Shown here one piece after another: positions 10,681-20,772 of a stretch of 64,000 bases of DNA. The DNA comes from Ornithodoros turicata. Its lineage: Eukaryota; Arthropoda; Arachnida; Ixodida; Argasidae. Position 1 is the first letter of the stretch, and every line of letters starts with the position of its first letter. The notes beneath the pieces were generated by a model. The model was not told the origin of the DNA. It saw only the letters and a list, made by a program, of their open reading frames with translations, and did not search any database. The position numbers were made by a program, and so were the translations under genes. The DNA lies in assembly GCF_037126465.1 (NCBI RefSeq), contig NC_088202.1:102517962-102581961 (forward strand), given 5' to 3'.

Positions 10681-12728
10681 AATATATTTATTAAAGTCAT
10701 TAGTGTCAGAAATTATGTTATGACTCTGCGTGAATGGAAAAAAAATTAGCCAAAAATCTGAAGTAGAAGGAACACAATACACGTAACAAAGAATATACTT
10801 ATTACAGGTATGATACAATAGCATTGAATAGGTATCACAAATCAAACACAATATTTTTTATTAACAGTAATCACAAGTTTTCAATGAATCAGAAGTGATA
10901 ACACATTTAATCACAGAAGATATTCTTAATCAATACGATTACAATCAAAATTACAAGTTTTATTATAAAAGCCTGAGACGTGAGAACCTGATAGATGTAA
11001 GTAATTTCGAGCACAATAGCTAAGTTTAATATTCCAACATGACACAAATTTAATTTCTTATGAAGTGAATAGCGCAGACATAAGGCAATAATTCGAATCA
11101 ACACATAGCATTAATATAGAACCAATCATAGGCATGTAGGGAAATAATAGCTACACCATATCAAAACGAGAAACAGTCACCACATTTAATCAAAGAAGAT
11201 ATTCTTAATCAATATGATTATAAACAAAATTACAAATTGTATTATAAAACGTCTAATATTCATATTACATGAGAACCATCAGTGCAATAGCGGGAAGTTC
11301 TGATAGTTGTATGTAATTAAATGTGAACACAACAGACCCTGGAAGACTATGGGACACGAACACAAGAGGAAATAAAATCTATACCACTACATTGATTAAT
11401 CAAAACAACATAGTAATCTATCATTCAGAAAATCAGAAGAAAAAATCAAACTCATCAGAAAATAGACATGTTAAAAATGAACTTCACCACATAGCACGCT
11501 CCTAGCCAACAAACAAACAGAACACGAACGACAAGAACACAAGAGGAAATAAAATCTATACCACTACAAAGAAGGTATTCTTAATCAATATGATGACAAT
11601 CAAATTACAAATTGTATTATAAAAAGTCTGAGACGTGAGAACCATCATTGCAATAGCATGAATATCTGTCATAACATTTCGAGCGCAATAGGGAATCTCA
11701 GTTTCATATTCCAACATTACTCAACTTTTAATTTCTTATTAAGTGAACAGCATAGACGTAAGGAAATAACGAGAAACAACACAATCAACAGCTACAATTA
11801 ATAGAGAGCCACACCTGCGCACCATCCAACACATAGAGAAATAATAGCTAATCAATCTATCAAAAGGCAAAATAGCACAGACTTAACGCTGAAGAACAGA
11901 GGAACACGCGGCGACACGTAAACATCAACAGAGGAAAATAATCTATCATTGAACCATCATAAAATCGACCAATATACAATTTTCATTCTAACAAACACTA
12001 CGAACCTTGAATGAGGTATCCAAGACATAGAAAATATGCACGGTTTTCACTCTTTTCCTCAAAGCCGGTAGACTTTGTCTCTATCTATGTGCCCCATAAC
12101 ACCGCGCATGCTTTATCACTCAAAGGGTTAGGGGCTATATTACTTCGTCCAGCAAACGGGGCGCTCTAGAGGTCAGATAAGAGAGTTCAAAGGCGACGTA
12201 TTTTATTGTGCAGCGCAAATAGATGTCGATATCACTCGCGGGGGTCACTATCTTTTCTCATCCTTTCCCTGAAACGGAAATCTTTCGTCAAAGTGGTTGA
12301 CAAGTCGAATAAGTTTGTAGAGATGCGATATTGTTATTGAACATGTAGAGAAGTTCAAATTATTAATTGGTAGCAACGATACTCAATCAAAAAACGAGAA
12401 ACAAATTTAATTACATCAATTTTTGTAATATCTAGCAACAGAAATTTCTAATGAACCACACAGAAAAATCAAATGTGAAACACAACTCAGAAATACGAGG
12501 CATTCCCTTCATCTTAGAGGTACTTACTTATGTCAATCGAGTGAACAATTGAAACAAATACAAGACAATAATTATTTCGAGCAGTAAGTTCACAACTCTT
12601 AGAATATCAGTCGAGTGAATACTTGAAACATAATCAAAACAATAATTCTCACGACAGGTGGGGATTATAGCATTCTAAACCAGATAATAAAATTTTAATC
12701 AATAAACTAAACATAGATATGCTTTTAA
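10681..12728. repeat. AT-rich field of degenerate direct repeats
   Basis: No gene is visible. A ~100-bp unit containing AAGATATTCTTAATCAATA, AAATTACAA-TT-TATTATAAAA and ACGTGAGAACC occurs at about 10905-10990, 11185-11285 and 11570-11650. A second module (ATATTCCAACAT, TTTAATTTCTTAT, AAGTGAA-AGC, AGAC-TAAGG-AATAA) occurs near 11028-11090 and 11710-11770. A third (ACACAAGAGGAAATAAAATC) occurs near 11360 and 11535. Modules recur in the same order, so an ancient segmental tandem duplication is likely. Near 11466-11505 the words GTTAAAAATGAACTTCACC and CATAGCACGCTCCTAGCC look like the end of a separate dispersed repeat. Confidence 0.6.
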
Positions 12729-12732
12729 TTAA

Positions 12733-13093
12733 AGGTGTTGTGACAGTTGGTTTCCAGCTTTCCCAGATAAATAGGAAAAACTATTCTATCACCCGGCATC
12801 ATCCCATATTCAAGTTTCTAGGTCCATGACGTGAGCAGGTACGGAGAAAAACGGCCCCGAAGAAGCGACATCGGTGACGTCACACAGGAGCAGCGAGGGA
12901 AGACGCGCATCTCCAAAGCCAAATGAGGGAGAGGGGTCCGTGAGGTCACACCGTGGGTCGTCGTTTTGTGGGTGCGCCTATCTTCCGAACCAATCTAGCG
13001 AGAGGAAAAATTATTTTTTCCACGGTGCTCTCATAATGAGTACGATGCATATCTATTATGCTTCAACACATCAGAGAAAGTGTCACAACACCT
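12733..13093. mobile_element. MITE flanked by TTAA
   Basis: Perfect 12-bp inverted ends, AGGTGTTGTGAC and GTCACAACACCT, are each flanked by TTAA (12729-12732 and 13094-13097). TTAA target duplication is typical of piggyBac and Kolobok-like elements. With only 361 bp and no transposase, this is a non-autonomous copy of undetermined superfamily. The interior includes a CRE-like TGACGTCA near 12876. It ends about 55 bases upstream of the first of three small ORFs, so it could supply or disturb their promoter. Confidence 0.75.
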
Positions 13094-13148
13094 TTAAGTG
13101 TAGATGTGCACTTGAACACAGAAGAGAGAATTGCTCTACATTGAAAAG

Positions 13149-13589
13149 ATGGACAGATTTTGTACTCGATACCATAAGTCATGGGAAGATGTGATAAACT
13201 GCTTCGAAAAGGAGGAGCCGCGAAACTATTTCATTATCGCTGCATTTCAATACGTCCTAGACATGGTCGTATTCGGAGAAACGGTACAAACTACAGAACT
13301 GAAGGTGCAAGAATTTATATCACGAATCTACAATACTTATAAAAATATCTGCACATCAACGTCGGAAGGGCCACTGGGATTGATGGCGGAGTTTTTGAAG
13401 TTTGCCAAGGAAGAATTGAAATACACTAGACCAGATGTAATTGTAATCATTGCAATGGGCATTGCGTTTATCAAGAAAGCAGTCGGATCAAATTATCATA
13501 TACAAGCCGTCTATATCGCACGATTCATTACGGATTTGTTGAAATTACACATATCTGAGATGGAAAGTACATACAATCTTATCACGTGA
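13149..13589 (+). CDS. Unrecognised 146-aa helical protein
   Basis: I do not recognise this protein. From the first ATG it runs 146 codons to TGA. The composition suggests an all-helical soluble fold: an aromatic/acidic N-terminus, a central SEGPLGLMAEFLKFAKEEL helix, a hydrophobic VIVIIAMGIAFIKKAV helix at about residues 100-115, and a further amphipathic helix. The spacing of the last three helices loosely recalls Bcl-2-type folds, but the diagnostic NWGR motif of BH1 is missing, so that is speculation. It is followed in the same direction by two further small frames and a poly(A) signal. A coding track free of stops in AT-rich DNA is the main support. It may be an endogenised viral gene or an orphan host gene. 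Confidence 0.45.
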   Translation: MDRFCTRYHKSWEDVINCFEKEEPRNYFIIAAFQYVLDMVVFGETVQTTELKVQEFISRIYNTYKNICTSTSEGPLGLMAEFLKFAKEELKYTRPDVIVIIAMGIAFIKKAVGSNYHIQAVYIARFITDLLKLHISEMESTYNLIT

Positions 13590-13638
13590 TACGTTCCACT
13601 ACCACGGCAACGCAATTATTTTCTTCTACCAGTCAGTG

Positions 13639-13986
13639 ATGTCGAATCAACAGAAGTTCAATATTGTCGTGCAAGGTCTGATGTATTATCACCTGTTGAA
13701 ACTCAACAAACATATCAATTGCGGTGGGCCACCGGACGATTTTCATCTAATACTCTCTTGTACGCCATTCAAGAATCTTCATACAAAGAAAGGAAACATC
13801 AATAAGAGACTGTGCAAGCTCATCGCGACAAAGTGCAAGTTGTTGAAGCAATACAAACACGGCGACAACATAGCGCCTGCGTTAATCAACGCTGGATTCA
13901 AGCGCCCAATAATCAGAATAAACTATTTAATGTCTTCGGAATTCATCAGTGAAGACAACAAACGAAAACTTCAGAGTTTGAAATAG
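13639..13986 (+). CDS. Unrecognised 115-aa basic protein
   Basis: No family is recognised. The ATG follows the upstream ORF by 49 bases. The protein is lysine-rich (KKGNINKRLCKLIATKCKLL near the middle), with a CGGPPDD turn at about residues 30-36 and a C-terminal ISEDNKRKLQSLK. It contains four to five cysteines and no signal peptide or membrane segment. It ends at TAG, 41 bases before an AATAAA signal. It could be a second exon read into intron-like sequence, but no convincing acceptor precedes the ATG, and the arrangement looks more like tandem intronless ORFs. Confidence 0.42.
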   Translation: MSNQQKFNIVVQGLMYYHLLKLNKHINCGGPPDDFHLILSCTPFKNLHTKKGNINKRLCKLIATKCKLLKQYKHGDNIAPALINAGFKRPIIRINYLMSSEFISEDNKRKLQSLK

Positions 13987-14026
13987 AACTGTAATTTATC
14001 GAAATCAACTAGTGTATAACTGAAAC

Positions 14027-14032
14027 AATAAA
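14027..14032 (+). promoter_or_regulatory. Polyadenylation signal AATAAA
   Basis: AATAAA sits 41 bases after the stop of the 115-aa frame and is followed by GT/T-rich sequence (TGTAATCTTTGTCATC). That is consistent with a 3' end for a transcript covering the upstream ORFs. Confidence 0.45.
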
Positions 14033-14086
14033 TGTAATCTTTGTCATCATTATAATGAATTCTACGCATCGTAGCGAAAACAGCTT

Positions 14087-14257
14087 ATGATTAGATTGAA
14101 GATCGCTAAGGAAACGAATTTTCCACAATTTGTGTATGAATTCTCATATGAAATGAGACCTGACCACCAAATAGGTTTTACTCGACTACACTCTGTACAA
14201 GTTCAACATCCGAAGGATAGAATTGCCAGAGAAGGATCGGTCATTGAAGAGACTTGA
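14087..14257 (+). CDS. Possible third small ORF, 56 aa
   Basis: An ATG frame of 56 codons lies downstream of the poly(A) signal on the same strand. Its composition is similar (FPQFVYEFSYEMRPDHQIGF, then a polar HPKDRIAREGSVIEET end). An in-frame TAG precedes the ATG by 15 bases. It is too short to be convincing alone; its interest lies in having the same strand and base composition as the two preceding frames. Confidence 0.25.
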   Translation: MIRLKIAKETNFPQFVYEFSYEMRPDHQIGFTRLHSVQVQHPKDRIAREGSVIEET

Positions 14258-14539
14258 TACATCAGTCTATGATTACAAAAAGGATCACTAATCTCATGTG
14301 AAAACTTATCATATTTCATGAATTAAATTCCACAGTGCATGTATATTTCTCAATCAGTTGCACTAGCCCACACATAGTAAAAGAAGAAAAGGCGTCTTTG
14401 ACAAACAACCCGATTGGAGTGCGGAACAAATAAATATTTTTTCAACACAGTTGTCCGTTTGTATGACTGGATAGGAAAAATGAGCCGTCCTGATAGGGCA
14501 AAACGGGAAATAAGGCAAGATAACCGATTGCGGCGGGAT

Positions 14540-14995
14540 AAGTCAAAGCGTTCGCGACACAGTGTCATCGACTTTTACAATCGCATTCGGGTTCAGTGCC
14601 TGGGAGATAATACGAAGCCTTCGCGAAAAGCGAATCTCCTTCCTTCACCCACGACTTTCCTTCACCCACAATGTGAGAGGGGGAAAGAGCACTCTATCGC
14701 CTCTTGCGTCCTTGAAAAAGATTAAAAGAAAAAAGACAATGCAACCCAAGATAAGGGCAGTTCCGATAGAGTCACCCGATACATTTGTTTTTGTTTTGTT
14801 TCCACAAGTTAAAGCTCATCTTCGACGCATGAGGCGGCACTGTGCTTCTTCACCCTCTCACACTGGGGGTGAAGGAAAGACGCGTCTCCGAAGATGCGCA
14901 ATGAACAAAATAAAGAAGAAAATGGTGTTCCTTTACGAATTTTTTGCGGACGATCTATCGAACGGATTTTTGTTCTGAAAACTGCTCCGCTATCA
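14540..14995. mobile_element. Palindromic MITE-like inverted repeat
   Basis: The left arm (about 14618-14715) and right arm (about 14820-14905) are inverted copies. They share CTTCGCGAAAAGCGAATCTC-like ends, TTTCCTTCACCCAC, AATGTGAGAGGG and a GCCTC-TGCG core. The ~105-base loop is non-coding. Outer boundaries and TSD were not resolved. Frames across it are chance. Confidence 0.5.
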
Positions 14996-15217
14996 GGTGA
15001 CCGAAGGGACCAGATGTTCTCATTGGGACAACTTCGTAGTTTTTATAATTAAGAAGTTTATTATTGAAAGTTAATTAAGACATTGCCTTAGGAGTTTCTT
15101 AATGCCCTCCTAAGGAGTGCCCATCAGCATATGTTATATTGCAATTAATTTCATATCAGAAAAAATTATATATATATATTTTTAAGAAATATGTTCGCAT
15201 TTAGCTGGGACACCCTG
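14996..15217 (-). mobile_element. Mariner-type MITE end, CAGGGTGTCCCAGCTAA
   Basis: Read on the minus strand, the element starts CAGGGTGTCCCAGCTAAAT immediately next to a TA (15218-15219). This is the typical end of a large arthropod group of TA-targeting MITEs. An internal palindrome (GCCTTAGGAG...CTCCTAAGG-like) sits at 15088-15118. The other terminus was not found; sequence with the family's AACTTCGTAGTTTTTATAA-like segment fades out near 14996. Confidence 0.5.
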
Positions 15218-15219
15218 TA

Positions 15220-16384
15220 TATATTTTACTGAAAAGTGTAACCTGGAAAAATCAGGCCCTTTATACGGTCCTCCTTTGACCTCTCAGTCACGAGAATGTC
15301 ATCAATGTTACACGTGGTAGCACGTGCAACACGTCGTAATACCCTGACGAATCTGATCCGTCACTTTCTGAAATATCGATCTCGCTGACGCAACACAAAA
15401 AGGGCATCCGAGACTTCAAAAGAACCAGGTGTGTGTTTATTGTTAGACCCTTTTTTCGAGCTTTCCTCCATCTGTATTTGTAGATAAACCACCATGCCAC
15501 CATAAAATAAATTTATGAAAAGAGAGATGAAAAATCTACATCACTAACTGGGTGTGATGAGCATCCCCACAAACAGGTTGGTATAAGAAAAATTTAAATA
15601 TGGCCGCAGTACACCAGCTTTGGAAAGCAGCAGCCTTTGGAAAGGGACCATACCGCAGACAGCAATTTACAATGGGATCGTTAAACCACATCAGAAAGTA
15701 ACTGTCCACTGAGTGCAAGTTACAGAGTGTAGTTGAATTATAGCTGGAGTTACTCATTCTCGAAAGTATTTAGGTATATAGCAATTAATTACAGCGACTT
15801 AATTCCCAGCTCTGGAAAGGACACAGGTGAAAACCGCACCACATGTAATCTTCACCAATTCACCAATGTGTCCCTGACTAACATTTCGATCCTAGGCATC
15901 CTGAAAGTGAAACGAAGTTGATTTCAAACTTATAAAAATCACATAGAGAGTATATTAATATATACTACTTTGACAAATGTAAGTACTGTAGGAATATGGC
16001 TAGTAGAGAATTACGACTAACGAAGACCAAGTATTTCTGTGACCAGATACATAATCATAAACAACAAGCAAGTGTGGAAAAAACATTAGGAAGATCCATC
16101 AGTGAATCCTTTGGAAATGCTTTAGCATAAGCCTTTGGTTCGTGCTTGTGCTTCCTCCTTTCTTCCCCTGCTGCCTCTATTCTATTTGGTTTCTTTTCTT
16201 TTGTGCCTTCTTTTTCTTCCTCTCTTTGCGTTTCAGGGTTCGTGTTAGTGTCTAACTTAAGGACATGAGAGAACTGATGTTCTTTCATCGTTAACTTAAG
16301 GAGTTACCGTGAGCCGTATCGAATGGATCTTCCTAAGTTTTTTGAAGGCTTGCGCCACCCTAAGTAACGACTCAGTGGCGTCGC
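15220..16384. other. Unassigned non-coding stretch
   Basis: Chance frames only. I see no supportable repeat or gene. Confidence 0.4.
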
Positions 16385-16780
16385 TTAGTAGACGTGGCCC
16401 GCGCACGTTCCTCGGTCAGTGGAGATGGTACCGTCGGGGATGGCAGAACGGGCAAAGCACAGAGAACGCATATCTAAAGTGAACTGGAAGTCTTTCACGT
16501 CGTCTTGGTTGATGTCTCCTACCATGACGACCCACTCCTCAGTAAGCATAAAGCGGTCCGTCATGTGGTTTACAGCGGTTGCCGCTTGCTTGTGAGTAAT
16601 CCCTGGCTGGAGGTACACAGTACCGAGGTTGAGATCTGTGGGAAGGCGTATACTGCACATGACTCACCGTATTCGTGAACGTTGCTGCGAATCTCTCGAG
16701 GTGTAACGCTGATGGCATCCTTAGCGTAGATGGCAACTCTGGCCTTTCGGTTTCAAGGACGTTTGGCTCCATATCTCCTT
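16385..16780 (-). pseudogene. LINE endonuclease-domain relic
   Basis: The minus-strand frame contains a LYL/VYLQPG segment, then VVMVGDINQDD (compare GDFN of the exonuclease-endonuclease-phosphatase fold) and a STDRGTCAGHVY end, where the family usually has a DRGTCIDHVY-like segment before the SDH motif. The spacing fits a non-LTR-type apurinic endonuclease fold. The N-terminal catalytic region and the SDHxP motif are missing. It is in the opposite orientation to the RT relic at 16953, so it is probably not the same element. Confidence 0.45.
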
Positions 16781-16875
16781 CCTTTTCGTTTCCGTCTCGT
16801 GTCCGCAGACGGACACCGCCGTTTTTCCTTTGACTTTGACATGAGCTTTCTAATCCTAACTGATTAATAATTGTG

Positions 16876-16933
16876 TGACTGTACCTCCTAACTTAGTAAC
16901 TGCATGACTGTACCTCCTAACTTAGTAACTGCA
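16876..16933 (+). repeat. 29-bp tandem duplication
   Basis: Two perfect copies of a 29-base unit that begins TGACTGTACCTCC and ends AGTAACTGCA lie head to tail. Confidence 0.9.
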
Positions 16934-16952
16934 TGACGTAGCTGGGTAGGAC

Positions 16953-18223
16953 TTGCAAAACAAAGAATTGTGTAAGAATTTTAATGAATGCTTTGTCTCC
17001 GTGTGTGAATCACTGGCACGAGCATTCACGGATGCAACTATTGGATATCATTTAAACTACTTGTGTAACTCTTATTGCAACAGGTTTGTATTTGAACCCA
17101 TTTCTACAGATGAAGCAGTCCACGTTCAATGTAACATGAAGAATGATAACACGGCTGCAGGACTGGACCATCAGTATCTCTGTAATTAAGCATGCCGTAG
17201 ACATTCTTTGCCATCCGCTCTCGTGCATTTTCAGCCATTTAATAAATCGTGGAGTGTATCTGGATGCATTGAAGATGGCAAATGTTGAGGAAGACGATCC
17301 AGATGTGCTTGGGAATTATAGCCCCATTTCGGTACTTAGTGCAATAAATGTTATTTTGAGGAAATGATCTGCAATAGAATTGCAAGCAAGAAGAGTTTAA
17401 TATTATTGATGAATCGCAACGTGATTTTTGAGCATGTCGGACAACGTCCATGCAACTTTAGCAGCTAGCCAGAACACCAATTCATCCCTTAATGATAGAT
17501 TCCTGGTCCTGGGACTTTTTTCGAACTGAACGAAAGCTTTTGATAATGTTAGTCATGTCATTATTTTGAACAAATTAAATTACTATGAATTCAGAGGTTA
17601 CATAAATTCGTTCCTTAGGGGTTATCTGACAGGCCGCAGACAATTGGTCAAAATCAGTGGGATATCTTCGCAGTGCACAAGAGTTAATGTTGATTGCCTT
17701 CCTACTGATCTAAAGTAGTCTATCACTAGTCTGTGAAACATATGTCTGTTTTGTACTGGAACGAGTTAAAATTTAATATCCAGAATAATACAGACGGATC
17801 TAGATGAGTTGAAAGGTGGCTGGTCTGTAATCAGCTGTATCACTATGTATAGTGCACCGTATATAATACTTCTGTCTCCTGGGACTGAGATTAACACGAA
17901 CAATTTTTTAGAACTGTTCATACAGCTAAGTTGTGTCAAATGAGTACTATCCCAGATAGTAGGTTACATTGGAGGCTTCATATTGAAGCTTTACGAAAGA
18001 AACTTGCATACGGATACCATATACTGCTTAAATGTTGGCGTATCTTTCCCGTTCAGATAATGGGAATACTCTATTTCAGTCAATTCAAAGTACTCTTACA
18101 GACTGCTTAGAAACTTGGGGATTGTACGACAAATCCTACCTGATTGGCATAATTCACTTCCAGAAACGGGCTAAAAGACTTGTTAATTATTTCTCACCAT
18201 TCAGAATACCCTTTAGCGCCTAA
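16953..18223 (+). pseudogene. CR1/Jockey-like LINE reverse transcriptase relic
   Basis: Successive frames give the RT order: NFNECFVSVCESLA (N-terminal), AGLDH with a VIKHAVDIL segment, VLGNYSPISVLSAIN (family NYRPISVLP), TKAFDNVSHVIILNKL (palm motif A; D present), FLRGYLTGRRQLVKISG, and finally QKRAKRLVNYF of the C-terminal region. The order and spacing match CR1/Jockey-type LINEs without RNase H. Several frameshifts and stops are needed to follow it, and the YADD/FADD box has decayed. It is an old, dead copy whose endonuclease part is absent. Confidence 0.8.
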
Positions 18224-18851
18224 TATGTATTAACAATCGAACAGCTTATAGTGCAAAAATGGGGCTATAATGCATGGCGTCGTAAGAAATAATGACCCCA
18301 TACATGTGTCAAGTTTGACACATCCTCATCATCGACACGACTGCAAACGGAGCGAAACTTCATGATCCTTATAGCAAGAAAAAAAAAATTAGTAATAATA
18401 AATTGCACACCGACGATCCAGCCCTTTGGAGTCCACATTTGTAACCAATTCCCCATTCACATAAAAAATAGTCAACATTGCTATGTGAATACATTACGTG
18501 TTGATTGAATGGGTGATGACTACTTTTCTGGTATCTTTTCTGAACCTTTGTGACGATTTTTTGGTACCTTTTGTTTATCTTTAACAGATGGTAACCCTAT
18601 CCCATTGTAGAATTCTGTTGCGGTTCTCGTAGATGTAATGTGCTCTGTATCTCTGCCTAAATTGAAATACGAATGTCTTCAATGGACGCTACACTAGCTG
18701 TAAGCTAAAGACCAACATTAAGTATTTAAAAGTTCAAGAGCCTTTTGACCTACATGTTGAACTCAATTATCATCTCTGTTCGTCTCTGGACATCATCCTT
18801 TTGCGTTTTCATCATCTCATCATCAGATTGAACTTTCTGTATTAAGTGTAC
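18224..18851. other. Unassigned, probably retroposon 3' UTR in part
   Basis: No gene. The last part (about 18745-18851) contains ATCATCTCTGTTCGTCTCT and ATCATC words. These also precede the LINE 3' end at 33128-33260, so they probably belong to the element that ends at 18930. Confidence 0.35.
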
Positions 18852-18930
18852 TGGGGTAGCCAGTTTGACTTCGTCGAAACTTACATCCCCATTTTTTCTT
18901 TATTCACATCACATCACATCACAAGTATTT
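18852..18930 (+). mobile_element. LINE/SINE 3' end with ATCAC tail
   Basis: A shared 3' module (GACTTCGTCGAAACTTACAT, CCCCATTTTTTCTTTATTC) ends in CACATCACATCACATCAC. The same module, with the same kind of tail, occurs on the minus strand at 33128-33260 and 58764-58850. Recurring 3' ends with a short-repeat tail indicate a retroposon family; its coding part is not visible here. Confidence 0.6.
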
Positions 18931-19576
18931 AAAAAAAACGAATGAACTTGAAACTTGAAGGGTGGCAAAGAACGGAAAGAAACGGAAAAAAGGAAAGGAG
19001 ACAGGGAATGAAAGGGTGGAGGTAAGGTCCGACATCCTGTCCCACAAATGGGGCAAAGTACTTCAATTTAAGCTCCGTGCATTTCTTGAAATTGAAATAT
19101 GACATTGTTCCGGAGGAGTGACCCCACCACCTCAACATGTCTGATCGAAACCCACGTACCGTTTGTGAATCAAACGTGATGGATGCAGAAGGACCTTTGT
19201 AATAAGGCTTAAAAAAAACTTTGCTCAAGGCCCATTGTAGCTTGTGAGCCTTGTGTTAATGAAAAAGGTCGCTTCATTGTCTTCTACATTCGCACACGAG
19301 TCAAGTTACGAGCTGAACCGTTTTCTTTTTTATTATTGTTATTGTTTTTATTCCTTGGCTAACACTTTCGGGGGCGAGGCACATTTTGGTAGCGATGTTG
19401 AGCCCGTGTGCGTCCAGAGAAGTGCTATCGCGCCCATACACACGCCATTATTCAGAGTTCGACAGACTTTAATGCGTTAAAAATCCATGGCTCCTTCAAG
19501 TCCTTCAAAAAAATCCCTAGAGGAAAGTAAAAAGAATGTGCCAGACGCTGACCCGCAAAGATATTCCGCGTGGTTT
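18931..19576. other. Unassigned non-coding stretch
   Basis: A 99-codon minus-strand frame (18929-19228) crosses a purine-rich tract and shows no domain. Nothing else was seen. Confidence 0.35.
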
Positions 19577-19584
19577 GTGCTTGG

Positions 19585-20764
19585 CAGTCATGGGCAGTAT
19601 CGAAGTTACATGTATCTTCGATACTATCTTTCGATACACTTTGTGTATCGGTATTAGTTATCGCGTGCCAAAAAAGAGAGTATCGGAGAATCGGTATCGA
19701 AAATACATTTTTAGTGTATCTTGTATTTTAACGATACTCGATACTAAAAAAGACGCAAATATTGAGGCTGTTGTGAGACTTAGGGTCGGCAGCGCTCGCT
19801 CAGGCGGTAGTACAAGCCAGGCCGCAGCGGCGTAGACATTGTCGACCATAAATTCCCTCCAAGCTTACGTCCGCGCGCGCGCTCCATCGGCAAGGTCCCG
19901 CGGAGAGGAGACCCTGGGCTGGGCCCTGGGATGCGCTCGTGGGCGCACGCGGCTTCTAGTTGGTTCCAGAGAAATATTTTCCGTCTCTTTTTACTGCGGG
20001 CGCACCGAAAACGCCTTACGGAGGACCAACCTCACGGCTTCTGGAACTGCGCTGCCCGATGTCCCCCTGCACAGTGCGCAAGAGCGCATCCACTTGACTT
20101 GAAGTATGGATTGCGCGTCTGTCGTGCCGAAAGAATAACCGCCGGCTTAGCTTGAGCACTGTAACCCGTTCTACAGCTCACAGTTCACAACGGCCAACTA
20201 AGAAAATCCAGTCAGAGGCAAAGTCAGAGGCTACCGGGTAAATACTGCAGTACCAAACGATAAAAGCAGCAGGAAAAAGTTTCAGGTTTATTCGTATGTA
20301 TAGCCAAGTGCTCACAGACCGGTACGCATGAAGAGCATTATCTTAAAGAATTGTTTTTTGCTAGGCTGCTTATTGAAGTGATCGTTTCAACGAACCCATG
20401 GATCCAGTCCAATCTAAAGTTCTAACAAGACTAGCTGCTCACACAGTGCAGCTTCATTAAATCCGTGCGGTCTGATACGTTCAAGCCCTGTCAGAAAGAG
20501 TGCGCTACAAAAATACACTAAAGGTTCAAGAAATAACAGATAAATCTTTTTACTTCCCTAATCATATTACCAGCTTTACTATATTGTGGTTTCAGTTATG
20601 TAAACTTCGCTAATCATAACACCAGCTTGATTAAATTCGGGATTTCAATGATGTATCGAAGTATCGACGATACAGTACCGTGTATCTGTATCGAAAATCA
20701 ATTTCGATTCTGTATCGAGTATCGGCATCGAAGATGCTTTTTTGAAGTATCGTGGCCAGCCCTG
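19585..20764. mobile_element. Non-autonomous hAT element, TSD GTGCTTGG
   Basis: Perfect 8-bp direct repeats GTGCTTGG lie at 19577-19584 and 20765-20772. The enclosed 1180 bp begins CAGTCATGGGCAGTATCGA and ends GTATCGTGGCCAGCCCTG, which are imperfect inverted termini of CAG...CTG type. Both subterminal zones (19600-19750 and 20640-20755) are dense in GTATCGAT/TCGATAC words, probable transposase-binding repeats. The interior (19760-20600) is partly GC-rich with CGCG runs and has no transposase. hAT assignment follows from the TSD length and ends. Confidence 0.88.
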
Positions 20765-20772
20765 GTGCTTGG

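Noticed and set aside
13149..13589. Firm assignment of the 146-aa ORF as a viral apoptosis inhibitor
   Set aside because: The helix pattern is only suggestive; the signature BH1 residues are missing and no homology search was possible.
18265..18330. A CRISPR-like or short regularly spaced array
   Set aside because: Only isolated short inverted words; no repeat-spacer periodicity, and the DNA is clearly eukaryotic.
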